Of a stretch of DNA of 64,000 nucleotides, positions 16,216 to 26,924 are shown piece after piece. Source of the stretch: Gemmatimonadota bacterium (GTDB lineage Bacteria; Gemmatimonadota; Gemmatimonadetes; Gemmatimonadales; GWC2-71-9); contig QHUB01000016.1 of assembly GCA_003221035.1 (NCBI GenBank), positions 1-64,000 on the forward strand, in the 5' to 3' direction. The notes under the pieces were generated by a model that ran no database searches, was not told the origin of the DNA, and saw nothing but the letters and a program-made list of their open reading frames with translations. Both the position numbers and the translations under genes were made by a program. Positions within the stretch are counted from its first letter, which is position 1. Each line of letters begins with the position of its first letter.

Positions 16216-17148
16216 TTAGCGCTGGGATTCTGGGGCGATTTCGCGAACCGGGGTCGCCGTGGGCGCCGCCCGATCCGCCAGCAACCGCTCGGCCTCTTCA
16301 ATGCCTCCCTGCAGGTCACCGACCGTGGCCATTTCGCTGAGGTCGACGCCGATGGTGACGAGCGTCTGCGCGATTTCGGGCGACAGGCCCGTCACGATCA
16401 CGGTGGCGCCGAGCAGGCGGGATGCTTCGACCGTCTGCACCAGGTGGTTCGCGACGCCAGAGTCCATGGCCGCCACACCGGTCACGTCGATCACGACGAC
16501 TTTGGCGCGGTTGGCGCGGATGGCGCGGAGCAGCTGTTCGGTCAATTGCCGGGCGCGCTGCGGATCGATCACGCCGATGATCGGCAGAATGAGCAGGCGC
16601 TCGCGCACCTGCAACACCGGCGTCGACAGCTCCCGGATCGCTTCCTGTTGCTGCCGGATGATGCGCTCGCGCTCTTCCACGAATCCGACGGCCACCGTGT
16701 TCGCGATGCGGTTGGCGGCGGGTTCGTAGGAGTCGAGAATCCGGTTCAGCTTTTCGACGTTGTCCTGGTATTTGTTGAACAGCGAGCGGGCGAGCACGTC
16801 ACGCAGTAAGAGCACGATTCCGACGACTTCGTCTGTCTCGACGCCTCGCGGAATGATTCGCTCCGACAGTCGCCGCGAGTACGCCTGCAGGGCCTCGAAG
16901 GTGCCGGTCTCGAGCGCTTCCACGTAGTTGTCGTACACGGCCGTGGCTTCCGCGAAGATTTCTTCTTCGGTCATCGCCGTGAGCAGCTCGGCGCGCGTGA
17001 TGCGGCGCGCCCACTCTTCGCGCAGCTGCGTGCGGTTCTGTCGCAGGTGCGCGACCAGCTCGCGCAGCAATCCGGCCGAGGATTCGGTCAGCGCCGGCGC
17101 TTCCGACGCGCGCGTCGATACGCTCATGCTTCGCTTGGTGTCAGCCAT
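16216..17148 (-). CDS. rsbR: RsbR-like sensor with C-terminal STAS domain
   Basis: 310 residues. The N-terminal ~170 residues are helical and resemble the RsbRD-type sensor domain (AHLRQNRTQLREEWARRI, then a conserved DEVVGIVLLLRDVL stretch). A linker helix carrying TPVLQVRERLLILPIIG leads into a STAS domain with VIDVTGVAAMDSGVANHL. RsbR paralogues sense signals and pair with RsbS. The N-terminal domain is neither globin nor PAS by eye. The signal is unknown. Confidence 0.9.
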   Translation of the reverse strand: MADTKRSMSVSTRASEAPALTESSAGLLRELVAHLRQNRTQLREEWARRITRAELLTAMTEEEIFAEATAVYDNYVEALETGTFEALQAYSRRLSERIIPRGVETDEVVGIVLLLRDVLARSLFNKYQDNVEKLNRILDSYEPAANRIANTVAVGFVEERERIIRQQQEAIRELSTPVLQVRERLLILPIIGVIDPQRARQLTEQLLRAIRANRAKVVVIDVTGVAAMDSGVANHLVQTVEASRLLGATVIVTGLSPEIAQTLVTIGVDLSEMATVGDLQGGIEEAERLLADRAAPTATPVREIAPESQR

Positions 17149-17172
17149 GGCTCCAAACCTAGTAAGGGTGCT

Positions 17173-18579
17173 TTAGGGAGCAAGCCCTGAGGCCCTGCTC
17201 TTGCGGCGTTCCTTGGTCTCGTAGAGCGCGACGTCAGCGGCATTTAGCAGAGCCTCGACCGTCTCACCGTGGCCGGGGTACACTGCTACCCCTACGCTGA
17301 TGGATAGGTTCGGCTTTTCGGCATCCGTCGCCAGCCGGTCCACCACCCCACGCGCCACATGCCACGCGGCGGCCTCGCCCGTCTCCGGCAGGACCAGCGC
17401 AAACTCGTCGCCCCCGAAGCGGGCCGCGGTATCGGTCGCCCGGCAGGACCCCAGGAGCGCCTCGGCCACACGGCGAATTGCGAGACTGCCGGAGAGATGA
17501 CCGTGCCGGTCGTTGATCTGCTTCAGTCCATCGAGGTCGAGCAGCACCACGGCGAGCGGCTGTGCCGTCCGGCGCGAGCGCCGGATCTCGGCCTCGAGCG
17601 CGTTGATCAGCTGGCGGTGATTGGCGAGGCCGGTGAGCGGATCGGTGACCGCCAGCTCGCGCCACGTTCCCTGAATCTCGCGCTGCGCCGCCACCACCGC
17701 GGCGAGCACGAGACTCGTCACCGCAGTGATGCCGGTCCATACCTGCAGCAGCACGAACGACTCGTCGCGCGACAGGCGCGCGAACGGCCCGAATCCGTGC
17801 AGGGTCTGCAGGACGGCGACGAGTGAGATGATCAAAATCGCGGTGGCCGATTCTCGTGGCGTGAACCGGAACGAGATCCAGATCAACACCGGCCAGAGCA
17901 ACACCGTGAGCGCGTAGTGGCGCTCCGGGAACACACCGCCGAAAATCGCGAACGTCACGAGCGCGGTCGCCACGGCGGCCGCGAGGGCTTCCAGTAATCG
18001 CGTGCCGGCAAATTTCGGCGCCGGTTTCACTCCGATCCAGATGATCAGCACCGGGGCGAAGATGATCGCACCGACCGCGTCGCCGAGCCACCAGGTGAGC
18101 CAGATCCGCGGCGCCTCGCCCAGCTCGCGCGTGCCGCTCGCCACCAGCGCGGCGACGCCGATCGTCGCGCTGACCATCGTGCTGATCAGCGCCGCCAGGG
18201 CGACGAATCGGAAAATGTCGCGCACGCGATCGAACACGCGGCCGCCGCGCGCAAAGCGGTTGACGAGGTAGGCGCCCAGCAGACCCTCGAGCGTGTTTCC
18301 CGCGGCGATGCCGAGGGACATCAGGGGCGAGCCGGCCGTCGCCACGTTGGCGAGGAATGCCCCGGCGAGAACCGCCGGCCAGACCTGGTAGCCATACAAA
18401 ACGAACGCAGCCAACGCGATGCCGGTCGGCGGCCAGACGGTTGTGACGCTTCGATCGACGTAGGCGAACTGAAGGCCGAGGCGTGCTGCAGCGAAGTACA
18501 CGACCGCGACCCCTACCAACAGCGCGACGCGGCGTAATGGTTGGCTCATCCGGCCTAAGCTAAAGGAGGGATTAGCCAT
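17173..18579 (-). CDS. MASE1-GGDEF membrane diguanylate cyclase
   Basis: 468 residues. About eight membrane segments of the MASE1 sensor type (TTVWPPTGIALAAFVLYG is characteristic) are followed by a GGDEF domain with DPLTGLANHR, DLDGLKQINDRHGH and active site RFGGDEFALV at about residue 395. It should make cyclic di-GMP. No RxxD inhibitory site is apparent before GGDEF. An internal ATG at 18549 is an alternative start. It is 24 bases upstream of rsbR in the same direction, so it probably leads the stressosome transcript. Confidence 0.9.
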   Translation of the reverse strand: MANPSFSLGRMSQPLRRVALLVGVAVVYFAAARLGLQFAYVDRSVTTVWPPTGIALAAFVLYGYQVWPAVLAGAFLANVATAGSPLMSLGIAAGNTLEGLLGAYLVNRFARGGRVFDRVRDIFRFVALAALISTMVSATIGVAALVASGTRELGEAPRIWLTWWLGDAVGAIIFAPVLIIWIGVKPAPKFAGTRLLEALAAAVATALVTFAIFGGVFPERHYALTVLLWPVLIWISFRFTPRESATAILIISLVAVLQTLHGFGPFARLSRDESFVLLQVWTGITAVTSLVLAAVVAAQREIQGTWRELAVTDPLTGLANHRQLINALEAEIRRSRRTAQPLAVVLLDLDGLKQINDRHGHLSGSLAIRRVAEALLGSCRATDTAARFGGDEFALVLPETGEAAAWHVARGVVDRLATDAEKPNLSISVGVAVYPGHGETVEALLNAADVALYETKERRKSRASGLAP

Positions 18580-18656
18580 CAGGAGATTTCATCCCCACGA
18601 GGAATGCCACTGGTTCTTGACAGAAAATACATTAGACCCAGGAAGGGGGGTGGAGT

Positions 18657-19484
18657 GTGCCTTGGACAATCCGCCGTGTCGAGCGACGCGTCTCTTCGCC
18701 GCGCCGACGTGGCCTCGATAATAGAGCCAGTGATCGTGATGGTTCGCTGAACCGGCGCCGTGGTGGTGACCGTCGCGTGGGCAGCACGTCCGTGCCTGCA
18801 GCACGCATTCGTGTTCTCGTTCTCGAAGATAATCGTCTGATGCGCGATGGGCTCGCGCGCTTGCTCGCGGCATTTCCCGACGTGGACATCGTCGCGAGCA
18901 CCGACAACGCCGACACCGCAACGCAACAGGTGCGCGACGCCAAGCCGCAAGTCGTCCTGCTCGATGCGGGACTCGCGAACGGTGACAGCTACGCGTTCCT
19001 CGGCAACTTGAAGGCGAGCGCGCCCGACGCCAAAGCCATAATCATGGACTTCGTTCCCGCGCAGCAGGACGTCAATCAATTCATCGACGGCGGCGCCAAC
19101 GGGTTCATCATGAAGGACGCGACCGCCGAGGACATCGTGAAGGCGATTCGTTCCGTGGCGAGCGGCACCGACCTGCCGCCACCACCGGCTGCGCTGCACG
19201 TCTCCGGTCCGGAAAACGTCATCAGCGGCGCGAGTGCCGGTGGCGCTCAGGCCGGAAGCGCGGTGCGCCTGACCAAGCGCGAGCAGGAAATCAGAGACCT
19301 GATCGCGGCCGGCCTGGGCAACAAAGAAATCGCGCAGCGGCTCAACATCGCCACCAACACGGTGAAGAGCCACGTCCACAACATGCTCGGCAAGCTCTCG
19401 GCGATTTCCCCGCCCGACCGGCGCCAGGGGAACCGCAGCCGCCGCGGGACGAGCCGGCGCTCCTACCGGTTCACGCGCGGATGA
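18657..19484 (+). CDS. Response regulator with truncated LuxR-type helix-turn-helix
   Basis: A receiver domain (acidic EDN, phospho-acceptor D103 in VVLLDAGL, K153 in IMKDA, numbered from 18657) precedes a LuxR/GerE HTH at about 205-247 (LTKREQEIRDLIAAGL, NTVKSHVHNMLGKL). After LGKL the family sequence ends and an Arg-rich tail of about 28 residues follows to the stop. The N-terminal ~45 residues are unlike a receiver, so GTG at 18777 or 18792 may be the true start. The new tail is antisense to the TPR-like gene; see findings. No partner kinase is adjacent. Confidence 0.8.
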   Translation: MPWTIRRVERRVSSPRRRGLDNRASDRDGSLNRRRGGDRRVGSTSVPAARIRVLVLEDNRLMRDGLARLLAAFPDVDIVASTDNADTATQQVRDAKPQVVLLDAGLANGDSYAFLGNLKASAPDAKAIIMDFVPAQQDVNQFIDGGANGFIMKDATAEDIVKAIRSVASGTDLPPPPAALHVSGPENVISGASAGGAQAGSAVRLTKREQEIRDLIAAGLGNKEIAQRLNIATNTVKSHVHNMLGKLSAISPPDRRQGNRSRRGTSRRSYRFTRG

Positions 19485-20291
19485 CCTGGTAGCGGGGAGC
19501 TCGCGCAGGAATCGCTGGAAGACCGGATTCGCCGGATAGCGCGCGGCCAACGTTTCGACGTAGCCGCGCGCTTCTGTTTGCAGGGCCGCGCGCGCGCGCT
19601 CGTCGCGCGCCGCTTCTCGCAGCAACGCCGCGGCCAGCACCCAGGCGCTCTCGACGCGCGCGAGGTCGCCGTCACGCGCCACTCTCCGCATATAGCCAAT
19701 CCCGCGTCCTGCGTCGCCGCTGCCGAGGCCGATGATGCGCGCGAAGAAACGCGAGACCGCTCCGGCGCGCGCCAGCCCGTAGTCGTACACACCCAATCCG
19801 AGATAACAATCGATGCACGTGGAGTCGGCTGCGAGCAGGCGGCGGTAGATGTCCCGCATCACCTTCGCATCCTTGGCCGCCGCGTAACCGTGGCCGTGCT
19901 CTTCGCGTTGACGCGCGCGATAGCCGAGGGCGGTCGCGAGCCAGAAATCGCCGGATCCGGCGGGGAGGGCGCGCGCGCGCGCCATCGCGGCGCCAAGCAA
20001 CGAGTCGATTCGCTGCAGCGCAAAATCCGACGAGTCCTTGGCGGAGGCCCACCAGATATACGCGCCCGCCTGGAATACGAGCGGCGCGGGATCGGTGGGT
20101 TCGCGAGCGGCGAGCGCAGCGAAATAATCGGCCGCGGTCCGGAAATCGCCCCCGTACAAGGTGTCGAGCCCGACCCGGAGCGCGCGCAGCGGCTCCGGTG
20201 GGCCGGGCAGCCGCGGCCCCGGCCGCGCCGGGACAGCCAACGGGTGAGAGACCGACTGCAGCAGCAATACGGTTACGGCGAGGGCCAGCAC
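19485..20291 (-). CDS. TPR-like secreted protein lacking its own stop
   Basis: Starts with GTG at 20291, two bases after the mrp stop, and opens with a signal peptide (LALAVTVLLLQSVSHPLA). The body has helical repeat character (LYGGDFRTAADYFAAL, DSTCIDCYLGLGVYDYGLARAG, NPVFQRFLREL) typical of tetratricopeptide-like proteins. After about residue 260 the composition changes, and the frame stays open through the antisense of the response regulator down to 18579. The natural 3' end appears lost, so the end given here is approximate. Function unknown. Confidence 0.55.
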
Positions 20292-20293
20292 GT

Positions 20294-21379
20294 TCAGCGC
20301 GGCGCGGTGATCGGAACCGCTGCGGAGAGTCCCGTGGCGCGAGTCACGACGGTGCGGGCCAAGTCGCGCAACGCGACACCCGCGGGCGAGTCGGGCTGGC
20401 TGACGACGATCGGCTCACCGCGATCCGCAAGCTCCGCCATGCCGGCCTGTAGCGGAATCTGCCCGAGCAGCGGCACACCGAGCTCGGCGGCCAGCCGGCT
20501 GCCGCCTCCGGCCAGGAAGACGTCGGAGTGCTCGTGGCAGTGGGGACAAACGAAGTAGCTCATGTTTTCGACGATACCGATCACACTGACGCCCACGCGT
20601 TCGAACATCTTGGCGCCCCGCAGGCTGTCGCCCACGGCCATCTCCTGCGGCGTCGTCACGATGATCGCGCCATGCAGACGGACGATCTGGGTGAGCGACA
20701 GCTGGGCGTCGCCCGTGCCGGGCGGAAGATCGACGAGGAAATAGTCGAGCTCGCCCCATGCGACGTCGCGCAGAAACTGTCCGATGATTTTCATGATGAT
20801 CGGGCCGCGCCAGATCGCGGGGGCATCGCGCTCCACGATGAAGCCCAGCGACATCAGCTTCACGCCGTGCGCCTCGAGCGGCTGAATCTTGCCGCCCTGC
20901 ACATCGGGCTTCTCGTTCCGTCCGAACATGCGTGGAATGTTGGGCCCATAGATGTCCGCATCCATCAACCCCACGCGATGACCGTCGCGGGCCAGCGCGG
21001 CGGCCAGATTCGCCGACACGGTCGATTTCCCGACGCCGCCTTTGCCGCTCGAGATCGCGAGGACCTTGCCGAGGGCGGGCATTTCATCCGCGGTGGGCGG
21101 CGGTGGTGGCGCAGCCGGCGCCCGGGGGGCGCCATCGGCGGTGTCGACGACGTTCATCTTTACGGCCGTCACTCCGGCCACCCCCTCGACCGCCTTTCGC
21201 GCCTGGCGCGCCAGCGAGCCGGGGTCCTCGCGCGTGAGAACGAACGTGAGCGTCACCGCGCCCGCAGGATCGACAGCAATGTCGCGCACCATGCCGGCGG
21301 CGAGGATGTCGCGACCGTGACGCGGACTCGTGACGTGCTCCAGCGCATGCTCCACAGCAGTCCGAATGGCGTCGCTCAC
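20294..21379 (-). CDS. mrp: Mrp/ApbC iron-sulfur cluster carrier ATPase
   Basis: 361 residues from a GTG at 21379 that shares a base with the nrnA stop codon. An N-terminal MIP18/DUF59-like domain (about 1-85) is followed by a Pro-rich linker and the Mrp P-loop domain with deviant Walker A SSGKGGVGKST, MDADIYGPNIPRM, DLPPGTGDAQL and the cluster-binding CPHC. It carries and delivers Fe-S clusters. A longer upstream in-frame reading exists only as an antisense-like extension inside nrnA. Confidence 0.92.
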   Translation of the reverse strand: MSDAIRTAVEHALEHVTSPRHGRDILAAGMVRDIAVDPAGAVTLTFVLTREDPGSLARQARKAVEGVAGVTAVKMNVVDTADGAPRAPAAPPPPPTADEMPALGKVLAISSGKGGVGKSTVSANLAAALARDGHRVGLMDADIYGPNIPRMFGRNEKPDVQGGKIQPLEAHGVKLMSLGFIVERDAPAIWRGPIIMKIIGQFLRDVAWGELDYFLVDLPPGTGDAQLSLTQIVRLHGAIIVTTPQEMAVGDSLRGAKMFERVGVSVIGIVENMSYFVCPHCHEHSDVFLAGGGSRLAAELGVPLLGQIPLQAGMAELADRGEPIVVSQPDSPAGVALRDLARTVVTRATGLSAAVPITAPR

Positions 21380-22407
21380 TACGATTGTCCGTTCGCCAGA
21401 AAGCCCCGCGCCGCGCTCAAGACTTGCTCCTCGACTTCCGCCATCGTACCGGCAAGCGATGCCCCCGCCGCGCGATGGTGCCCGCCGCCGCCGAACTGAT
21501 GCGCCAGCGCAGCGACGTCGACTTCGCCCATCGACCGAAATGATACCTTGATGCGTCCGTTCCCGATGTGGCGGAACAGCAGCGCCATGCGCACGCCGGC
21601 GATCGAGCGCGGGAATTCGACGATCCCGTCGAGATCGTCGGCGGTGACTTCGTGTCGCCGCAGCGCGTCGGCCGGCACGCTGACCCACGCCAGCCCAACC
21701 TCGGGCTCCACCACGAGCGTCTGCAGCACTTCGGCGAGCAGCCGCACGCGACCTTCCGGCGCGCTCGCGTATACCGATGCATAGATCGACTCGGGATCGA
21801 CGCCCTTCTCGAGCAGCGCGGCGGCCACGCGCAGCGCGCGCGCCGTCGTGTTTGAGAACCGAAAGCCTCCCGTGTCGGTCAGCAGCCCGACATACAGGGC
21901 CTCCGCGACCTCGGCCGTGAGCGTCCAGCCGGCGACGCTCGCAAGATCGAACACCAGCTCTGCGGTCGCCGTCGCCTCGGGCGCTATGAGACACGGCCCG
22001 GGCGGCAGTTTGACGGGACCGACGTGGTGATCGATGCAGACAAATGGCGGCTGGCGCTTGTTGATCACCGCCGCGAGGCTGCCGAGGCGGCTCAAGTCCC
22101 CGATGTCGAGACTGGCGACGATGTCGGCGCGCTCGATTTCCTTCACGGCGTGATCGCTCGCGTCGGCGCCTTCGGGGATCATGAAACTGAAACGTTCGGG
22201 AATGCCGGTGGGATTGGCGATGCTGACTGAGACGCCCCGCGCGCGCAATAGATACCACAGGGCGATTTCGCTGCCCACTCCGTCGCCGTCGGCGTTGACG
22301 TGCGTCGTCAAAACGACGTGGTGGGCACTCGTGAGTGCGTCAGCCACGTCGCGCGCCGCCGACGCGCGAGTCGGCGGAACCGGAACGCCGTTCGGGTTCG
22401 GATTCAT
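21379..22407 (-). CDS. nrnA: NrnA-like DHH/DHHA1 oligoribonuclease/pAp phosphatase
   Basis: 342 residues. DHH domain motifs: THVNADGDGVGSE, SLDIGD, CIDHHVGP, and GLLTDTGGFRFSNT. The C-terminal DHHA1 domain has FGGGGHHRAAGAS. NrnA degrades short RNAs and 3'-phosphoadenosine 5'-phosphate; the same fold also cleaves pGpG and cyclic dinucleotides. It is the first gene of the leftward nrnA-mrp-TPR set. Confidence 0.92.
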   Translation of the reverse strand: MNPNPNGVPVPPTRASAARDVADALTSAHHVVLTTHVNADGDGVGSEIALWYLLRARGVSVSIANPTGIPERFSFMIPEGADASDHAVKEIERADIVASLDIGDLSRLGSLAAVINKRQPPFVCIDHHVGPVKLPPGPCLIAPEATATAELVFDLASVAGWTLTAEVAEALYVGLLTDTGGFRFSNTTARALRVAAALLEKGVDPESIYASVYASAPEGRVRLLAEVLQTLVVEPEVGLAWVSVPADALRRHEVTADDLDGIVEFPRSIAGVRMALLFRHIGNGRIKVSFRSMGEVDVAALAHQFGGGGHHRAAGASLAGTMAEVEEQVLSAARGFLANGQS

Positions 22408-22519
22408 CCCGCAGAAGATAATCGGCTAATGCCCGCTCCCGCCCACTATCCAGCCTTTGATCTAGATCCTTTAGGCGAGCCGGCGCGATCCCGAGTGAAG
22501 CGCACGCGCGCGCTGGATC

Positions 22520-23974
22520 TTAGCGCGGCGGGACCGTCGTCTTCCCGTCCCGGGCGGCCAGCCGGGAGTGCCGCACGCCGTAGGCGAAATACAAGATCAT
22601 ACCGATCACGAACCAGATGATCAGCCGCCGCCAGGTCGTCCACGGCAGCGAGATCATGAGGTAGAGCGCCGAGATCGCGCCGAGCGGCGCGACGACAAAT
22701 ACCGCCGGCGTCTTGAAGGCGCGCGGCAGATTCGGCTCGCGGACCCGCAGCGCCATGATGCCGATCGAGACGATCACGAAGGCCAGGAGCGTGCCGATGG
22801 AGACGAGGCTGCCCGCCTCACGCACGGTCAGCAGCGCCGAGACGATCGCGACGCCGATGCCGGTGACGATCGACGTGATATACGGCGTTTGGAACCGGGG
22901 GTGAACCCGATTGACGAACGAGGGCAACAGCCCGTCGCGCGCCATCGAGTAGAACACGCGCGATTGGCCGAGCAACATCACGAGAATCACCGACGACAAG
23001 CCGGCGATTGCGCCAAGCTTGATGAGCGACGACATCCACCCGAGTCCCGCGTGGTCGGCGGCGACGGCGATGGGATCGGGGACGTTGAGGTCTTTGTAGG
23101 ACATGACGCCGGTGGCGATGCCCGCGACCAGGATATAGAGCACGGTGCAGACGAGGAGCGAACCGATGATGCCGACCGGCATGTCCTTCTGCGGGTTCTT
23201 CGCCTCCTGCGCCGCGGTGCTGACCGCGTCGAATCCGATGTAGGCGAAGAAGACGACGCCGGCCCCGGTCATCACCCCCGTCCAGCCGAACTCCCCGCGG
23301 TGGCCGGTATTCGGCGGCATGAAGGGGTGCCAATTCGCGGGATTGATCGCATGCGCGGCCGCGACAATGAACAACAGCACGACCGCGACTTTCACGAACA
23401 CGATCACGTTGTTGACGTTCGCCGATTCCTTGATGCCGATGACGAGGAGGGTCGTGACGATCGCGATGATGATCACCGCCGGAAGATTGAGGGTGGCCGG
23501 CTCGGTGCAACCCGTCGCGACGACGCCGTGCGCCGCGGCGAGCGAGCAGGGCATGGTGATCCCGATATCCTTGAGAAAGCTCACGACGTACCCCGACCAG
23601 CCGATTGCTACGGTGACCGCTCCCAGCGCGTACTCGAGGATCAAGTCCCATCCGATGATCCACGCGATCAGCTCACCGAGCGTGGCATAGCCATAGGTGT
23701 AGGCGCTGCCCGCCATCGGCACGAGCGACGCGAATTCCGAATAACAGAGGGCCGCGAAGATCGAGGCTACACCGGCCAGCACGAACGACAGCACCACGGC
23801 TGGTCCCGCGTTCAGGGCGGCCACCGTACCGGTCAGGACGAAGATCCCGGTGCCGATGATCGCGCCAATGCCGAGCATGGTGAGGTTCAACGCGCCGAGC
23901 GCCCGCTTCAGGCTGTGGTCGGTCGCCGCCTCGTTCTGCAGCTCGGTGACGCTCTTCCGGCGAAAGAGATTCAT
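22520..23974 (-). CDS. APC-family amino-acid permease
   Basis: 484 residues and about twelve to thirteen membrane segments. It matches the cationic/neutral amino-acid permease branch (YfnA/CAT-like): GIGAIIGTGIFVLTG in TM1, FASLVPMAGSAYTYGYATLGEL, and FFAYIGFDAVSTAAQEAKNPQKD in the middle. It imports amino acids by proton symport. The 112 bases between its stop and nrnA contain no gene that I can support. Confidence 0.9.
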   Translation of the reverse strand: MNLFRRKSVTELQNEAATDHSLKRALGALNLTMLGIGAIIGTGIFVLTGTVAALNAGPAVVLSFVLAGVASIFAALCYSEFASLVPMAGSAYTYGYATLGELIAWIIGWDLILEYALGAVTVAIGWSGYVVSFLKDIGITMPCSLAAAHGVVATGCTEPATLNLPAVIIIAIVTTLLVIGIKESANVNNVIVFVKVAVVLLFIVAAAHAINPANWHPFMPPNTGHRGEFGWTGVMTGAGVVFFAYIGFDAVSTAAQEAKNPQKDMPVGIIGSLLVCTVLYILVAGIATGVMSYKDLNVPDPIAVAADHAGLGWMSSLIKLGAIAGLSSVILVMLLGQSRVFYSMARDGLLPSFVNRVHPRFQTPYITSIVTGIGVAIVSALLTVREAGSLVSIGTLLAFVIVSIGIMALRVREPNLPRAFKTPAVFVVAPLGAISALYLMISLPWTTWRRLIIWFVIGMILYFAYGVRHSRLAARDGKTTVPPR

Positions 23975-24057
23975 TCAGGCTCCGCTTGCAGGGGGAACGG
24001 GGTGACGAATCGACCCAAGGTTCCGCGAGCGGGGCGATCTGTCAATAGAGGAAGGTG

Positions 24058-25852
<1,795 letters not shown>

Positions 25853-25856
<4 letters not shown>

Positions 25857-26914
25857 GGCGTTACTCCTCCCTCCAGCGATATCAAGTCCACAACCGGGTT
25901 GCCGAGGTAGCGGCTGCGGCCGTTGCGCACACGCACCGTGAGCGTCATGGCGGTGAGCGGGTTGAGCGCGCGGAACGCCGGCAGCCGGGCGTCGGGCACG
26001 ATCACGTAGACAAAGCCGCGTTCCGGCAACGGCCCTCGCGCCAATACGTACGACGCGCCGCTCGGAATGTCGGGCCGCAGGTCGTCGGCCTTCTGAATCG
26101 CAATGAACTCGAGATTCCAGCGGAGCGCCTGGCCCACGTAGCGCTGCGGCTCCGCGCGTAATTCGGCGGCGGTCACACCTACCTGGACCCCGGCCGGCGC
26201 CGCCTGGAGATCGCCGCCTTTCACCCAGCCTTCGATCTGCACGCGAGTCCACTCACCGTTGCGGCTCAGCACCCGCAGTGGCGTGTCGGCGGCGATCGTG
26301 CCGGCTTCGGGGCCGCTCTCGTCGGCGGCGCGGTAGAGGGTCGTCATGCGCGTCGGTTGAGCGCGCGTGCTGTCCACGCGCGTGGTGTCGCCCGGGCGCG
26401 GCGGCGCGGGTGCACCCTTGATGGAGCTGGTGTCGGTGGTGGTGTCCGCCGTCCTGGTGGCGACCACGTCGGCGACGGGCGCCAGCGCGCTGCGCTGCAC
26501 CCAGCCCTCGCGGCTCACATGCACCCAGCGGCCGCTCGAGTCGGGCGCGGTCGCCCGTTTCAGTCCAAAGCCCTGCGCCAGCTCGGCGATCAGCGGACCG
26601 GCGGGAGCGGCGCGCAGGTTCTCGTTCGGCGTCCGCGTGACCAGCAGGTCAAAATCGGGGCGGTCGCTCTTCCCGACGGAGGTCGCGAAGATCCAGCCGT
26701 CGAGCGTGACCTGAATCCAGCCGTTGCGCGTCGCTCCGGCGGTCACCAGCGCGCCACGCGTCAGGCGCGCGATGCGGCGCCCGGCGACGTCCTGATAGAA
26801 CCAGGCGTTGTCCACACTGACCCGGTAGCGGCCTGCGTCCTGCGACGCCGCTGGTGCCGGCGTCGCAAGGCTCACCACAACTAGTAGCGCGGGAACGATC
26901 TGGCTAACTTGCAT
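25853..26914 (-). CDS. Secreted protein with SH3-like domains
   Basis: About 353 residues with a signal peptide. Three bacterial-SH3-like segments can be seen (RYRVSVDNAWFYQDVAGRR, ENLRAAPAGPLIAELAQG, TLYRAADESGPEAGTI), each followed by a WV/WI strand (GWIQVTLDGWIFA, WVHVSREGWVQRS, EWTRVQIEGWVKG). A C-terminal ~120-residue domain of unknown type follows. Cell-wall or surface binding is inferred. Its start lies only ten bases from the divergent gpmI start. Confidence 0.78.
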
Positions 26915-26924
26915 CCCCTTCAAT

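Noticed and set aside
18600-18656. Sigma-70 promoter from TTGACA at 18617
   Set aside because: No acceptable -10 box lies 16-18 bases away; the AT-rich part is too close.
18579-19484. Extension of the TPR-like gene to a 570-residue protein
   Set aside because: The last 300 residues are antisense to the response regulator with clear receiver and HTH motifs; composition is biased and no homology is seen.
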